From Methanocalculus chunghsingensis (GTDB lineage: Archaea > Halobacteriota > Methanomicrobia > Methanomicrobiales > Methanocorpusculaceae), in the NCBI RefSeq assembly GCF_018132105.1, contig NZ_JWHL01000003.1, positions 124,001 through 188,000 on the forward strand: DNA of 64,000 bases, given 5' to 3'. The translations under genes and the position numbers were made by a program. This document shows, one piece after another, positions 1-8,940 of this stretch; the stretch's first letter is position 1, and every line of letters begins with the position of its first letter. A model generated the notes under the pieces. It was not told the DNA's origin. It made no database searches and worked only from the letters and a program-made list of their open reading frames with translations.

Positions 1-525
1 CAGCCGAAAAACCGTATTGATGAGACGATTCTTCTGCCTGAGAGTGCAGGCACCAAAAAGATCGCGGTCTTGGGCAAGGGAGAGATTACTTCACAGGCGA
101 AAGAAGCGGGAGTTGATGTCATCATTGGCCCCGATGAGATTGAACGCCTGGGAGGTGCTCCACGTGAAGCCAGACAGGTTGCATGTGAGTACAACTTCTT
201 CCTTGCAGAGACTGCCGTTATGCCACTTGTTGGCCGATGGTTAGGTCCAAGACTTGGTCCACGCGGCAAGATGCCGATGCCTATCCCTCCAGGACAGGAT
301 ATCAGACCTATCGTTGAGCGTCTGCGTGGTTCCATCAGGGTCCGAACAAAGGATAAGATGAGTTTCTCGGCGAAGGTAGGGACGACAGAGATGTCGCCTG
401 AACAGATAACCGAAAATATCAACACTATCCTGAAGAGAGTTGAGGCAAGCCTGGATCAGGGGCCACAGAATATCCGCTCGGTCTTCGTCAAGACGACGAT
501 GGGCCCTGCAGTGAGGGTGATCTAG
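1..525 (+). CDS. rpl1: 50S ribosomal protein L1, 5'-partial
   Basis: This is the C-terminal 174 residues of ribosomal protein L1, which forms the mobile L1 stalk, helps release deacylated tRNA from the E site, and in archaea and bacteria can repress its own mRNA. The frame is open from the first base of the window, so the start lies upstream. The conserved L1 stretch GPRLGPRGKMPMP is present, followed by the usual VGTTEMSPEQI segment. The TAG stop abuts the ATG of L10, and L12 follows, which is the standard archaeal L1-L10-L12 order. L11 would be expected just outside the window. Confidence 0.97.
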   Translation, partial: QPKNRIDETILLPESAGTKKIAVLGKGEITSQAKEAGVDVIIGPDEIERLGGAPREARQVACEYNFFLAETAVMPLVGRWLGPRLGPRGKMPMPIPPGQDIRPIVERLRGSIRVRTKDKMSFSAKVGTTEMSPEQITENINTILKRVEASLDQGPQNIRSVFVKTTMGPAVRVI

Positions 526-1374
526 ATGGCAGTGTACACACGCCACCTTCCTCAGTGGAAGCGGGACGAGATTGAAGCGGTGAAGAAGAACGTAGAGGAG
601 TATGGCCTTGTGGGTCTCATTGACACATACGGCATTCCCGCTACACAGTTCCAGCAGATTCGTCGGAACCTCCGGGGTACCACAGAGATTAAAGTGATGC
701 GAAACACGCTCATTGAGCATGCGTTCACAGAACTTGGTGGTCACTTTGAGGAGCTGAAAGAGCATATCACCGGCCACTCTGCACTGATCTTCACAAACGA
801 CAATCCCTTCAGGCTCTTTAAAGCCCTTGAGCAGACGAAGACGAAGCGTACCGCCAAAGCTGGCGAGATCGCTCCTGAGGATATCGTTGTTGCAAAAGGA
901 CCAACCAGCTTTAGGCCAGGTCCGATTGTCAGTGAGCTCCAGCAGGCAGGCATTCCTGCGACCATCGAAAGTGGTAAGGTCAAGATCCGTGAGACGAAGA
1001 CGATTGTAAAGGCTGGAGAGCCTATCGACCGCAAGCAGGTCGGTATTCTTGCAAAACTCGGTGTTGCACCGATGGATGTTGGTATCTCCCTTCACGTCGC
1101 TCTGTATCAGGATCAGTTGTACCTCCCCGATGTACTTGGCATTGACGAGACCGAATATTATAACAAGCTCGTTCTTGCTGTCCAGCAGGCATTCAATCTC
1201 TCGGTTAATGCAGCCTATCCGACTGCGTTTACCATCGAGACGATCATTGGAAAGGCTGTCCGCGATGCACGCGGTCTCGGTATAGAGGCTGCTATCTATG
1301 AGAAGGCTGTCATTGATGACATCATCTCAAAGGCATACAGACAGATGAACACAATCAAAGCATTAGTAGAATAG
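526..1374 (+). CDS. rpl10: 50S ribosomal protein L10 (P0)
   Basis: This 282-residue protein is the base of the ribosomal stalk: it binds 23S rRNA (with L11) and carries dimers of L12, recruiting translation GTPases. The N-terminal rRNA-binding domain and the long helical region for L12 binding are both visible. It starts immediately after the L1 stop and ends 10 bases before L12. The protein stops after the helical region and lacks the acidic hinge and conserved C-terminal tail found on longer archaeal P0 proteins. Here that tail occurs only on L12. Such short forms are known to me from related methanogens, so this is probably normal and not a truncation. Confidence 0.95.
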   Translation: MAVYTRHLPQWKRDEIEAVKKNVEEYGLVGLIDTYGIPATQFQQIRRNLRGTTEIKVMRNTLIEHAFTELGGHFEELKEHITGHSALIFTNDNPFRLFKALEQTKTKRTAKAGEIAPEDIVVAKGPTSFRPGPIVSELQQAGIPATIESGKVKIRETKTIVKAGEPIDRKQVGILAKLGVAPMDVGISLHVALYQDQLYLPDVLGIDETEYYNKLVLAVQQAFNLSVNAAYPTAFTIETIIGKAVRDARGLGIEAAIYEKAVIDDIISKAYRQMNTIKALVE

Positions 1375-1384
1375 GTGACGAATT

Positions 1385-1693
1385 ATGGAGTATATCTACG
1401 CTGCTCTCTTATTGCACTCTGCAGAAAAACCAATTGAGGAAGAATCCGTCCAGGCAGTTCTCTCTGCCGCAGGTATCGCTGTTAACGAATCCCGTGTGAA
1501 GGCACTCATCGCCGCCCTTGATGGCGTTGATGTTGAGGAAGCCATCAGCAAGGCAGCCGCTGCACCAGTAGCCGCCGCCGCAGCAGCACCTGTTGCCGCC
1601 GCAGCAGCACCTGCTGAAGAGGAAGAAGAAGAAGAGAAGAAGGAAGAGGAAGAAGAGTCCGGAATGGCCGGCCTTGGTGCCCTCTTCGGCTAA
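1385..1693 (+). CDS. rpl12: 50S ribosomal protein L12 (P1)
   Basis: This 102-residue stalk protein binds L10 as dimers and contacts elongation factors. The N-terminal helical dimerisation domain (about 1-58) is followed by an alanine-rich hinge (about 59-77), a glutamate/lysine run (about 78-92) and the universal archaeal/eukaryotic tail [11 protein letters not shown]. It is the last gene of the L1-L10-L12 operon, and a T-rich run follows the stop at once. Nothing is unusual about it; the low-complexity hinge is typical of the family. Confidence 0.97.
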   Translation: MEYIYAALLLHSAEKPIEEESVQAVLSAAGIAVNESRVKALIAALDGVDVEEAISKAAAAPVAAAAAAPVAAAAAPAEEEEEEEKKEEEEESGMAGLGALFG

Positions 1694-1708
1694 TTTTTTT
1701 TATTTTCG
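1694..1708 (+). terminator. T-rich terminator of the L1-L10-L12 operon
   Basis: Eight T residues follow the L12 stop directly and a further four come shortly after. Archaeal RNA polymerase terminates at such U-tracts without needing a hairpin. The next gene is convergent, which fits termination here. Confidence 0.7.
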
Positions 1709-1782
1709 TACGTTTTCTCCCCAACCGACACAGTCGTTTCCTTTTGTTCAGTTGATCAGATGCTGATCATTTCAGGGGATAA

Positions 1783-2394
1783 TCAGACAGCCGTCTTCTG
1801 AGATGTGACGATCAGTTCGGTTTCGGCAATCTTCGTGCAGAGGTCCTTTCTTTTTCTTACCGGCCACAGGTCATAGAGGAAAAACTGGACCGGCCTCCAG
1901 AGTGCGACCCACCCGATGATGATCAGCGACTCTGCGATAAGCTCAGCGAGGGATCCCTGTTCAAAGATCTCATTTGCATGCTGGCTGATCGTCAGACAGA
2001 AGAAGAGGAAGAGGATGCCGATCATCATATTCTTCCGTTCCCGTTTCATCTGAACCGAGAGGGAGTGTTCGGCAAGCTCTCTGAGATAGAGGAAATGGTT
2101 CTTCACTGCCCTTCTCATATTCTCCGTCACCTCATGGGAGATGAGTTCAACAGGAAGATAGATGATGATCCTGACTTTCTGGTCGGGCGGGATCTCTTCA
2201 AACCAGGAGTAGATGTACTCTTCTGCATCCGGGTCGAGTTCTTTTTCATAAAATGGAGCAGGATCAAGGGTATTATAGAGCTGCATCACTTTTGAGATTT
2301 TCAGCTCAACGAGGGCTACCTCATCGGGATTATCGGGAGGATCTCCAAACTCCCTGATCTCCGGCTCATACTCGCGTGGATCCATACATCTCAT
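1783..2394 (-). CDS. Small membrane protein of unknown function
   Basis: I do not recognise the family. From the chosen start it has 203 residues: a soluble, acidic N-terminal region of about 120 residues rich in Asp, Glu and Pro, then two hydrophobic segments (about 124-137 and 152-166) and a short basic/charged tail. The start at 2394 overlaps the hypF stop as ATGA and has GGGAGG just upstream, so it is preferred over an upstream in-frame ATG at 2433 that would overlap hypF by 43 bases. It is probably translated with hypF, but a role in hydrogenase maturation cannot be concluded from this alone. Confidence 0.75.
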   Translation of the reverse strand: MRCMDPREYEPEIREFGDPPDNPDEVALVELKISKVMQLYNTLDPAPFYEKELDPDAEEYIYSWFEEIPPDQKVRIIIYLPVELISHEVTENMRRAVKNHFLYLRELAEHSLSVQMKRERKNMMIGILFLFFCLTISQHANEIFEQGSLAELIAESLIIIGWVALWRPVQFFLYDLWPVRKRKDLCTKIAETELIVTSQKTAV

Positions 2395-4622
2395 CGCCTC
2401 CCGGCCATGATCGTCTGGCCATACGAGATACAACCATCTCCAAGAGGATATTCTGTATTGATGATCGGTGTAATGCCATGATCGCTCAGTTCAGAGCAGA
2501 TGGTTCTCCGGATCATTCTGTTATAGCAGACGCCTCCGGAGAGGGCGGCCTTCATGATCCCATTCTCTTCTGCTGCAAGAACAGCCAGGTGGGCGATCCC
2601 TCGAGCAAGGTTATGCTGAAACGAGGCTGCGATATCTGCAACCCCACGTCTCCGTACCATTGGCAACTCACTGGTGTATGGGAGGTATTCAGTCAATGCC
2701 TTCTCCATGAGATGGGTTGTCAGGAGGGTTGCAGTGCCTCCGGAGTCATGGATGATGATCTCCCAGTCCGTGGGGCTTCCCTGGGCAGCTGCCGCCTCGA
2801 GGCGCATTGCCGGTTCGCCATCATATGTCCGTTCACGGCAGAGGCCGAGGAGGGCCGAGGCCGCATCGAGCACCCTCCCGGTGCTTGTTGTTGTGGTGGT
2901 GTTAAATCGCCTCTCTACCTGGTGGGCGAGGGCTGAGAGGGCAACATCATTCCACCCACGGGCTTTCAGAAGATCAAGGATCTCATCCCTCTGGATGATG
3001 CCATAGAGCATCCGCTCGGGATGGCGTGTCGCTGTGTCGCCTCCCGGCATCAGGACCTCCTCAAGGTGTCCGACACGTGCATATTCGGGGACCTTCCCTG
3101 CAAAGATCTCTCCACCCCAGACCGTTTGGTCATCCCCGTAGCCGACCCCGTCGATGGCAATACCGATACATTCCTCCACAGTGGCTGCAGCTATATGTGC
3201 CCGGTGATGCTGGACAGGGATAAGATCTGCTCCAAGCTCTTCTGCAAGGTTCTTTGCATACCGTGTTGAGAGGAACTGGGGGTGGGCATCACAGGCGATG
3301 ATCTCCGGGGTGATGCCGGTGAGGGTACGAAGGCGGTCGACGGTCTCTTCAAGGTACCGGAGCGTTGGTGGATTTCTGATATTGCCGATATGCGGTGAGG
3401 TGATACAGATACCGTCATTGTAGATGGTTGCGTTGGCGTTCAGTTCAGGGCCGACGGCAAGAATCGCCTTCTCTCCAAGATCAACTCTGCTCCTCTTCGG
3501 GGCCATGCCGCGAGAGAGGCGGATGATGAGCCCGTCACGGACGACCGAGTCGTCACAACGGTTCATAATCTCCCGGTTATGTGTGAGGAAGTACTCAACA
3601 GTGCCGCGGAGACGGGACATCGCCTGGTCTATCTCGGTGATCATCGGATCGCCTGGTGAATTGGCGCTCGTCATCACGAGGAGAGGAGACGTGAGGTGTG
3701 AGAAGAGGAGATGATGCAGGCCGGTGTAGGGGAGCATCACCCCGATGGTATGGAGGTTTGAGATCGTCTCATGGGCTGAATGATCCCTCTTCTCCAGGAC
3801 GACGATTGGTCTTGCCGGACTCCTGAGAATCTCTGCATCTTCGGGATGGATGATGGTCATCTCCTCGGCGATATCATACTCTGCCATGATGGCGAGCGGC
3901 TGTTCTGTTCTGCCAAGAAGTGATTTGAGCCGTTCTGCCGCGGATTCTATACATGCGATATGAAAGCCGCCAATCCCGCGGATCGCAAGAATTTTTCCGG
4001 CATCAAGGAGCTCTGCTGCTCTCTGTATGGTATCAGTATCAGTGAGACTGTTCCCATCCCGGTCCATAAGCGTGAGCGTCGGCCCGCACCTCGCACAGGC
4101 GATAGTCTGGGCATGGTGTCGCCTGAGGAGTGGATTTGTATACTCCCCCTCGCAGATCGGGCATGGCGGAAAAAGGTCCATCGTCGTCCGTATCCGATCA
4201 TACGGGAGCGCGCGGATGATGCTGTATCGGGGGCCGCAATCGACGCACGATGTCGCCCAGTACCTCGAATAATGCCCCCCCTTCTCAGATATATCCGCGA
4301 TACAATGCTCGCATATGGCGACATCAGGCGGTATGAGTCCGGTCAGGTTACCAGGGCCGCTCTCCAGGATACGAAAATCATCAGCTATCACTCCTTCGAG
4401 TGGATATACAAGAAAATCGTCGATACCCGAGAGCCGGGGACCGATCCGGATCTTTCGGAGAAATTCATCGAACTTCTCTCCCTCGGCATGAATGATAACT
4501 TCACTGCCGAGGTTCGTCACTGATCCATGTATGCCAAGCGATCTCGCAGCAGCGTACACGAAAGGGCGGAATCCGACTCCCTGGACGATCCCGCGGATAA
4601 TAATTGTGCCCGATCTCCGCAT
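2391..4622 (-). CDS. hypF: Carbamoyltransferase HypF
   Basis: HypF uses carbamoyl phosphate and ATP to carbamoylate the C-terminal cysteine of HypE, supplying the CN ligands of [NiFe]-hydrogenase active sites. The 743-residue protein has the full domain order: acylphosphatase-like domain (about 1-90, with GVGFRPFVY), two CxxC pairs of the HypF zinc fingers (CEHC...CVDC, then CPIC...CARC), a YrdC-like nucleotide-binding domain, and a Kae1-like C-terminal domain with the metal-binding HHRAH motif. The length matches the family. It is divergent from the regulator at 4679 with a gap of only 56 bases. No other hyp gene is in the window, so the rest of the pathway must lie elsewhere. Confidence 0.96.
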   Translation of the reverse strand: MRRSGTIIIRGIVQGVGFRPFVYAAARSLGIHGSVTNLGSEVIIHAEGEKFDEFLRKIRIGPRLSGIDDFLVYPLEGVIADDFRILESGPGNLTGLIPPDVAICEHCIADISEKGGHYSRYWATSCVDCGPRYSIIRALPYDRIRTTMDLFPPCPICEGEYTNPLLRRHHAQTIACARCGPTLTLMDRDGNSLTDTDTIQRAAELLDAGKILAIRGIGGFHIACIESAAERLKSLLGRTEQPLAIMAEYDIAEEMTIIHPEDAEILRSPARPIVVLEKRDHSAHETISNLHTIGVMLPYTGLHHLLFSHLTSPLLVMTSANSPGDPMITEIDQAMSRLRGTVEYFLTHNREIMNRCDDSVVRDGLIIRLSRGMAPKRSRVDLGEKAILAVGPELNANATIYNDGICITSPHIGNIRNPPTLRYLEETVDRLRTLTGITPEIIACDAHPQFLSTRYAKNLAEELGADLIPVQHHRAHIAAATVEECIGIAIDGVGYGDDQTVWGGEIFAGKVPEYARVGHLEEVLMPGGDTATRHPERMLYGIIQRDEILDLLKARGWNDVALSALAHQVERRFNTTTTTSTGRVLDAASALLGLCRERTYDGEPAMRLEAAAAQGSPTDWEIIIHDSGGTATLLTTHLMEKALTEYLPYTSELPMVRRRGVADIAASFQHNLARGIAHLAVLAAEENGIMKAALSGGVCYNRMIRRTICSELSDHGITPIINTEYPLGDGCISYGQTIMAGRR

Positions 4623-4678
4623 GGATTATCAATAAGGTTATAGAATTACAGAGCAATATAGTACACAGGGTTTTTTCA

Positions 4679-5194
4679 GTGACAGACCATCCGAAGACTA
4701 AAATTGTAAGTGACCCGGTGGAGTTAGTTCCTCTCCTTGTTACTTTTAACAACTCTGGATATAAAGTTGTGTATGAGATGCTCTCAAAGTCATGGGTGAC
4801 GGAAGAGGAACTCTGCGAACATCATAATCGCGAGTGCATCAATACCTGCCTGAAGATGCTCAAAAAGGGGAATCTCATTGAGGAGCAGTGGCGCACAGTC
4901 CCCGGTAAGAAGCCCGAAAAGGAGTACAGGGTAAATTATCTCAAATTCAGGGCGAACTTCCAGTGTTCAATGGAAGATCTCGTCTCAATGCTCTATATAT
5001 CAACATCAAACGATGAATCGCTCAGAGATCTCTCGGATAAAATAATGGGTGAGGTGACATCCGGAAATACCTCAATAGGAGAGATTGCGCGCAAGGTTGG
5101 AGTCAAGCCCATCTATGTCAAGGGAATTGCAAAGCGCCTCCCCGCATTTGATGTGCGGGGGCAGGGGTTGATCCTTCTTGAAGGGGACCGATAA
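4679..5194 (+). CDS. ArsR-like winged-helix transcriptional regulator
   Basis: This 171-residue protein appears to be a DNA-binding regulator. An N-terminal winged-helix-like segment (about 12-80) contains a basic wing (VPGKKPEKEY), and the C-terminal part carries a second HTH-like segment (IGEIARKVGVKP). The GTG at 4679 is chosen because the family-like sequence begins there; an in-frame ATG at 4604 would run into the hypF start region. The stop overlaps the start of the next regulator by 17 bases, so the two are probably cotranscribed with the downstream helicase. The ligand and targets are unknown. Confidence 0.75.
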   Translation: MTDHPKTKIVSDPVELVPLLVTFNNSGYKVVYEMLSKSWVTEEELCEHHNRECINTCLKMLKKGNLIEEQWRTVPGKKPEKEYRVNYLKFRANFQCSMEDLVSMLYISTSNDESLRDLSDKIMGEVTSGNTSIGEIARKVGVKPIYVKGIAKRLPAFDVRGQGLILLEGDR

Positions 5195-5984
5195 CGATCC
5201 TCTTGGTACCCTGCTTCGGAGCAAGCGGGAGACGACACGGTTCCAGGTGCTGGTTGAGGTGGCCGAGCATCAGCCATCTGTCCGGCAGCAGGAGATCGCT
5301 GAGAAGCTTGGGGTAACCCCACAGGCGATCTCTGAGTATATCCGTGATCTCTCCGATGATGGTCTCATCAGTGCTGAAGGGCGCGGGCGGTATGCCGTTA
5401 CCCGGAAGGGGATCGAGTGGGTTCTTCAGAGTGCGGAACAGCTTGAGAGCTATGCCCGGCATGTACGGCGCGATATCATTCAGCAGGTTGCAGTATGGGC
5501 TGCCCTTGCAGCTGAGGATCTGAAGAAAGGGGATGAGGTCGGGGTCTTCATGAAGAAGGGCCTTCTTTATGCCGGTAAGGAGCCACAGGCTGCGATGGGT
5601 GTTGTCATCTCGGATGTCCGGAAAGGGAGCGATGTCGGTGTCGCCCGGCTGAATGGAATCATCGATCATACTGAGGGATCGATCTGTGTCTGCAAGGTCC
5701 CCCGCATCGAACGTGGGGGTTCTGCCGTGATTGAACAGGAGAAGCTCTTCCGGATCGTCCAGAAGGCCGAGATCGTCGGTGCTGTCGGCCTTGAGGCATA
5801 CATGGCGCTGAAGAAGGCCGGTATCAGATCCGATATGTTCTATGGTGCCCGGGAAGGGGTGATCGAGGCTGCATTCCACGGGTTAACCTGTGCCATCCTC
5901 ATCGTCGATTCTGAATTTACCGATTTCATCAAACGGCTGGAGACTGCCGGCCTTTCGTATGCGATCCATGATCTGGCGGCCTGA
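5178..5984 (+). CDS. Winged-helix regulator with uncharacterised C-terminal domain
   Basis: The 268-residue protein has an N-terminal MarR-like winged helix (about 15-75; QQEIAEKLGVTPQAIS is the recognition segment) and a roughly 170-residue C-terminal domain with alternating beta strands and helices that I recognise only as an archaeal conserved domain (DUF7839-like, from memory). The start is TTG at 5178, overlapping the preceding gene by 17 bases; no ATG lies near the N-terminus. It sits directly before a COG1202-type helicase. The C-terminal domain could sense a small molecule, but nothing in the sequence names it. Confidence 0.75.
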   Translation: MKGTDNDPLGTLLRSKRETTRFQVLVEVAEHQPSVRQQEIAEKLGVTPQAISEYIRDLSDDGLISAEGRGRYAVTRKGIEWVLQSAEQLESYARHVRRDIIQQVAVWAALAAEDLKKGDEVGVFMKKGLLYAGKEPQAAMGVVISDVRKGSDVGVARLNGIIDHTEGSICVCKVPRIERGGSAVIEQEKLFRIVQKAEIVGAVGLEAYMALKKAGIRSDMFYGAREGVIEAAFHGLTCAILIVDSEFTDFIKRLETAGLSYAIHDLAA

Positions 5985-5993
5985 TAGTCAATC

Positions 5994-8018
5994 ATGAGCG
6001 CCATAATCCTCCCGTGGAAGAAGGCTTACCGGATCATCTTTTATGATGACCGAAAGATCCGGCATATCGGCACCGTCTCCCTCACCAGGACGACGAAGGG
6101 GATTCGCCCGGATGAGTTTATGATCCGGCGGCCGGGGGCATCCCATCTTCAGAAGACACCGACAAAAGATCTTCTTATTGCACTCCGCCAGGGGAGTATC
6201 CATCTGACATCGAGAGATCCACAGATGGAGGAGTTTCTGAAGAATCTTCAGATACCATTCGAATTTACCAGTCTCTGCCGGATCTGCATGCTTGAGGATC
6301 GTGTCACCCCGCTTGAGAAGGAGACCTCTATCCGGTGTGGCCGCGAGCATATCTGTCCGGAATGTGCACGGAAAGAGCTCTCCCGGGAGCTCTCCCATCT
6401 CCGGAAACTTGGTAAAAAAACGCGGAATTACATTGAGGATCTCCTGATGGAGCATCGTGATCTTGAGGCGGTGCTGGCGATCATCCAGCCGGAGAGTCCT
6501 GATATGAAGAGGAGCCTCTATGACAGGGTCGAGGCTCACCCGGTGGAGAAAAGAGATCGCCTCGATGAACTCCCTGTACCCAGGGCGTTCCTTGATGTTG
6601 CCGGGGTGGAGACCCTTATGCCCGCCCAGCAGCTTGCCGTTGAAGGCGGTCTCCTCTTTGGAAAACATCAGCTCGTCGTTGCAGCTACTGCAAGTGGGAA
6701 GACCTTCATCGGTGAGATGGCAGGTTTCAAGAATCTCCTCGAAGGGAGGGGGCGGCTTCTCTTCCTTGTTCCCCTTGTTGCGCTGGCGAACCAGAAGTAC
6801 GAACGGTTCAGCGAACGCTATAAGAATATCGCCAGTGTCTCCCTATCGACAGGGGTATCCCGGCTCAATCTCCCTGAGACCCGTTCGGTTGCCCGCAGGG
6901 ACGCCGGTTCCGATATCATCGTGGGAACCTACGAGGGCGTGGATAATATCCTCAGGAGAGGTCGGCGGCTTCGGTCGATCGGTACAATCGTCATTGATGA
7001 GGTGCAGATGCTTGAGGATCCCGAGCGGGGCCATCGCCTTGACGGGATGATCGCCCGGTTGAAGCATGTCGCCCCGAAGGCCCAGTTCATCTATCTCTCA
7101 GCGACGATCGGGGCTCCTCATCTCCTTGCAAAAAAGCTGAATGCACACCTTGTCACGTATGCCGAACGTCCTGTGCCACTCGATCGCCATCTCCTCTTTG
7201 TTGAACGTGACGCAAAGATCCCAACAATCAAACGGCTTGTCTTTGAAGAGTTTGGGAAGAAGTCCTCAAAAGGGTACAAAGGTCAGACGATCATCTTTAC
7301 CAATGCACGTGCACGATGCCATCAGGTCGCCGAGGCGATCGGTCCCCGTGCCGCTCCCTATCACGCCGGCCTCACCGCACAGGAGCGGCGGGATATCGAG
7401 TCGAAGTTTGCAAAGGGAAAGATCGCAGCGGTCGTCACAACGGCGGCCCTCGCCGCCGGTGTCGATTTCCCTGCATCCCAGGTTATATTCGATGCGCTGG
7501 CGATGGGGATCGAATGGCTCACCGTTCAGGAGTTCCATCAGATGATGGGCCGGGCCGGTCGGCCTGACTTCCATGATGCCGGCAGGGTTGTCATCCTTGC
7601 TGAACCGGGGGGGTCATACTCCCGTGAATCGAAGGTGACTGAGGAGGAGATTGCGCTCCGGCTCCTTAAAGGAATCATGGAGGAGGTCGCTCCGTTCTAT
7701 GGGATGGAAGAGAGCAGCGAAGAATATGCTGCCAATGCCGTCGTCGCTCGTGGTATCGAGGGTGATCTCGAGCTGATGAACGAAAAGATGGTCGGCACCC
7801 TTGAGGATGCTCTTCCTGAGATGGAGAAGCATGGGATCGTCCATCGACGAGGCGGGGTGATCGAGCTGTCGCCGTTTGGACGGGTGATGGCCGAGCATTT
7901 CATCGGTATCGAGCGGTTGATGCGGATCCGGAAGCTCGTCCGGAAGGTTGAGGATCCCATGATGATCCTCGCGGATCTCGAATGTAAGACCGATGATGAG
8001 GAGAAGAAGAGGCGTTAA
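5994..8018 (+). CDS. Archaeal superfamily II helicase, COG1202 type
   Basis: This 674-residue ATP-dependent helicase probably acts in DNA repair or recombination. Its N-terminal 200 residues carry a four- or five-cysteine zinc site (C95, C98, C115, C121, C124) characteristic of the archaeal COG1202 group. The helicase core follows: Walker A ATASGKT (231-237), motif II DEVQ (335-338), motif III SAT (369-371) and motif VI MMGRAGRP (about 518). The DEVQ motif separates it from DEAD-box RNA helicases and relates it to the Hel308/Ski2-like group, but it lacks Hel308's usual N-terminal layout. It follows two regulator genes and overlaps the convergent neighbour by 4 bases. Confidence 0.88.
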   Translation: MSAIILPWKKAYRIIFYDDRKIRHIGTVSLTRTTKGIRPDEFMIRRPGASHLQKTPTKDLLIALRQGSIHLTSRDPQMEEFLKNLQIPFEFTSLCRICMLEDRVTPLEKETSIRCGREHICPECARKELSRELSHLRKLGKKTRNYIEDLLMEHRDLEAVLAIIQPESPDMKRSLYDRVEAHPVEKRDRLDELPVPRAFLDVAGVETLMPAQQLAVEGGLLFGKHQLVVAATASGKTFIGEMAGFKNLLEGRGRLLFLVPLVALANQKYERFSERYKNIASVSLSTGVSRLNLPETRSVARRDAGSDIIVGTYEGVDNILRRGRRLRSIGTIVIDEVQMLEDPERGHRLDGMIARLKHVAPKAQFIYLSATIGAPHLLAKKLNAHLVTYAERPVPLDRHLLFVERDAKIPTIKRLVFEEFGKKSSKGYKGQTIIFTNARARCHQVAEAIGPRAAPYHAGLTAQERRDIESKFAKGKIAAVVTTAALAAGVDFPASQVIFDALAMGIEWLTVQEFHQMMGRAGRPDFHDAGRVVILAEPGGSYSRESKVTEEEIALRLLKGIMEEVAPFYGMEESSEEYAANAVVARGIEGDLELMNEKMVGTLEDALPEMEKHGIVHRRGGVIELSPFGRVMAEHFIGIERLMRIRKLVRKVEDPMMILADLECKTDDEEKKRR

Positions 8019-8617
8019 GGCGAACCCTCTTTTCGCTCTTTCCCGATCTCTTCGATCTGCCGCCTGCACTCCTCCATAAGTGAGGGATATCTCTTTCCAA
8101 TTGCAATAAGTGTCTTCTTCTTCAGCAGGCGGTACGCCTCCGCCTTTCCAACCTTCCGATAGAGCTCATCAATATGGTCATCGTACCTGGTGAGATTGTG
8201 GCGGGCATAATTTACCATGATCCTCTGAAGAAAACGGGGATCCGAGGTGGTTGAGGCCGGCTCATAATCGTCATGATCCCGCATGATATGAAAGTCATTA
8301 TAGGACTCGATGGCGTTTTTACGGATATTCCCGTCATCATCGATATTGATCTCAATCCTGCTGACAAGACTGAGGAGTGTCGATCGCTTCGTTGCAGCCC
8401 CTTTCTTTGCTCCAAGCTTTCGCCTTCGTGCCTTCTCAAAAGCTTCAATGAATGCATCTGATCCTTCAGTCTCATGAATCCGATCGGGGGCATAGAGCTT
8501 CATCGGGGCCGCCTTTGCAAAGATCGGGTTCTTCCTGATCGCATCCGGCTCAGGGGCAAAGAGCTGGATCAGTTTTGCCGTCCATCCCCGTTTCAGGAGA
8601 TCCGACTGTGTGTACAT
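8015..8617 (-). CDS. Uncharacterised protein, RGWT...PMKLY family
   Basis: The 200-residue protein has no known function. Its start resembles a widespread, mostly bacterial, uncharacterised family that I recall by an N-terminal RGWT motif, a following NP pair and a PMKLY segment; all three occur here (RGWT at about residue 11). A basic central region (KARRRKLGAKKGAATK) is followed by a mostly helical charged C-terminal half. The ATG at 8617 places the family motif near the N-terminus; ATG at 8659 and GTG at 8674 are possible longer starts. The 3' end overlaps the helicase stop by 4 bases in convergent orientation. Confidence 0.7.
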   Translation of the reverse strand: MYTQSDLLKRGWTAKLIQLFAPEPDAIRKNPIFAKAAPMKLYAPDRIHETEGSDAFIEAFEKARRRKLGAKKGAATKRSTLLSLVSRIEINIDDDGNIRKNAIESYNDFHIMRDHDDYEPASTTSDPRFLQRIMVNYARHNLTRYDDHIDELYRKVGKAEAYRLLKKKTLIAIGKRYPSLMEECRRQIEEIGKERKEGSP

Positions 8618-8655
8618 CCTTGTATTGCTCTTCCCGATCTCCGGCTTATCTGCCT

Positions 8656-8940
8656 TCATCCTTCGTATCCACACTGCCCTGATCGCGGGGAGTTGGCCAC
8701 CGGCAGGGACATCTCCTCCTCACATTCATCAACCCTCTTCAATGTCGCCCTCTTCCTGATGAGGAGAAGGATCCAGTATTGGGGCTGATACTTCCCCTGG
8801 AACATGACAAGCCATGATAGATTATCCGGCTCCTCCTACCGCTGGGTTCTGAGCATCCTGATGATCTCATTCCTTGCTTTGCGTTTCGTCGTCCCGGTAT
8901 TCCCAATGAGGCAGTGGCCGGGGTACGTACGTTGAACCAT
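8656..8940 (-). pseudogene. Decayed gene, pRiA4b ORF-3-like zinc-finger protein (remnant)
   Basis: One minus-strand frame of 94 codons from an ATG at 8940 to a TGA at 8656 is interrupted by a single in-frame TAG at 8838-8836. On both sides it looks coding: YPGHC near the start, then after the TAG a stretch containing WLVMFQGKYQPQYW and ATLKR. From memory this matches the N-terminus of a prokaryotic family with a YPGHC..C zinc finger, an RH...C pair and a following PxYW...ATLxxLD domain (often called pRiA4b ORF-3 family). The second zinc-finger cysteine and the later histidine/cysteine are lost and the protein ends about 25 residues after ATLKR, so it is best read as a broken, 3'-truncated remnant. 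Confidence 0.5.

Noticed and set aside
241-1095. A 284-codon open frame on the minus strand
   Set aside because: It lies wholly antisense to L1 and L10, whose frames are clearly coding, and its translation shows no family features.
1555-1660. Repetitive GCC/GCA and GAA/GAG tract
   Set aside because: This is the normal alanine-rich hinge and acidic segment of L12.
8474-8788. A 104-codon plus-strand frame
   Set aside because: It is antisense to the RGWT protein gene and the decayed gene and shows no family features.
8836-8838. In-frame TAG as a pyrrolysine codon
   Set aside because: No pyl genes are in the window, the organism appears outside the pyrrolysine-using groups, and zinc-finger residues are also lost, so decay explains it better.
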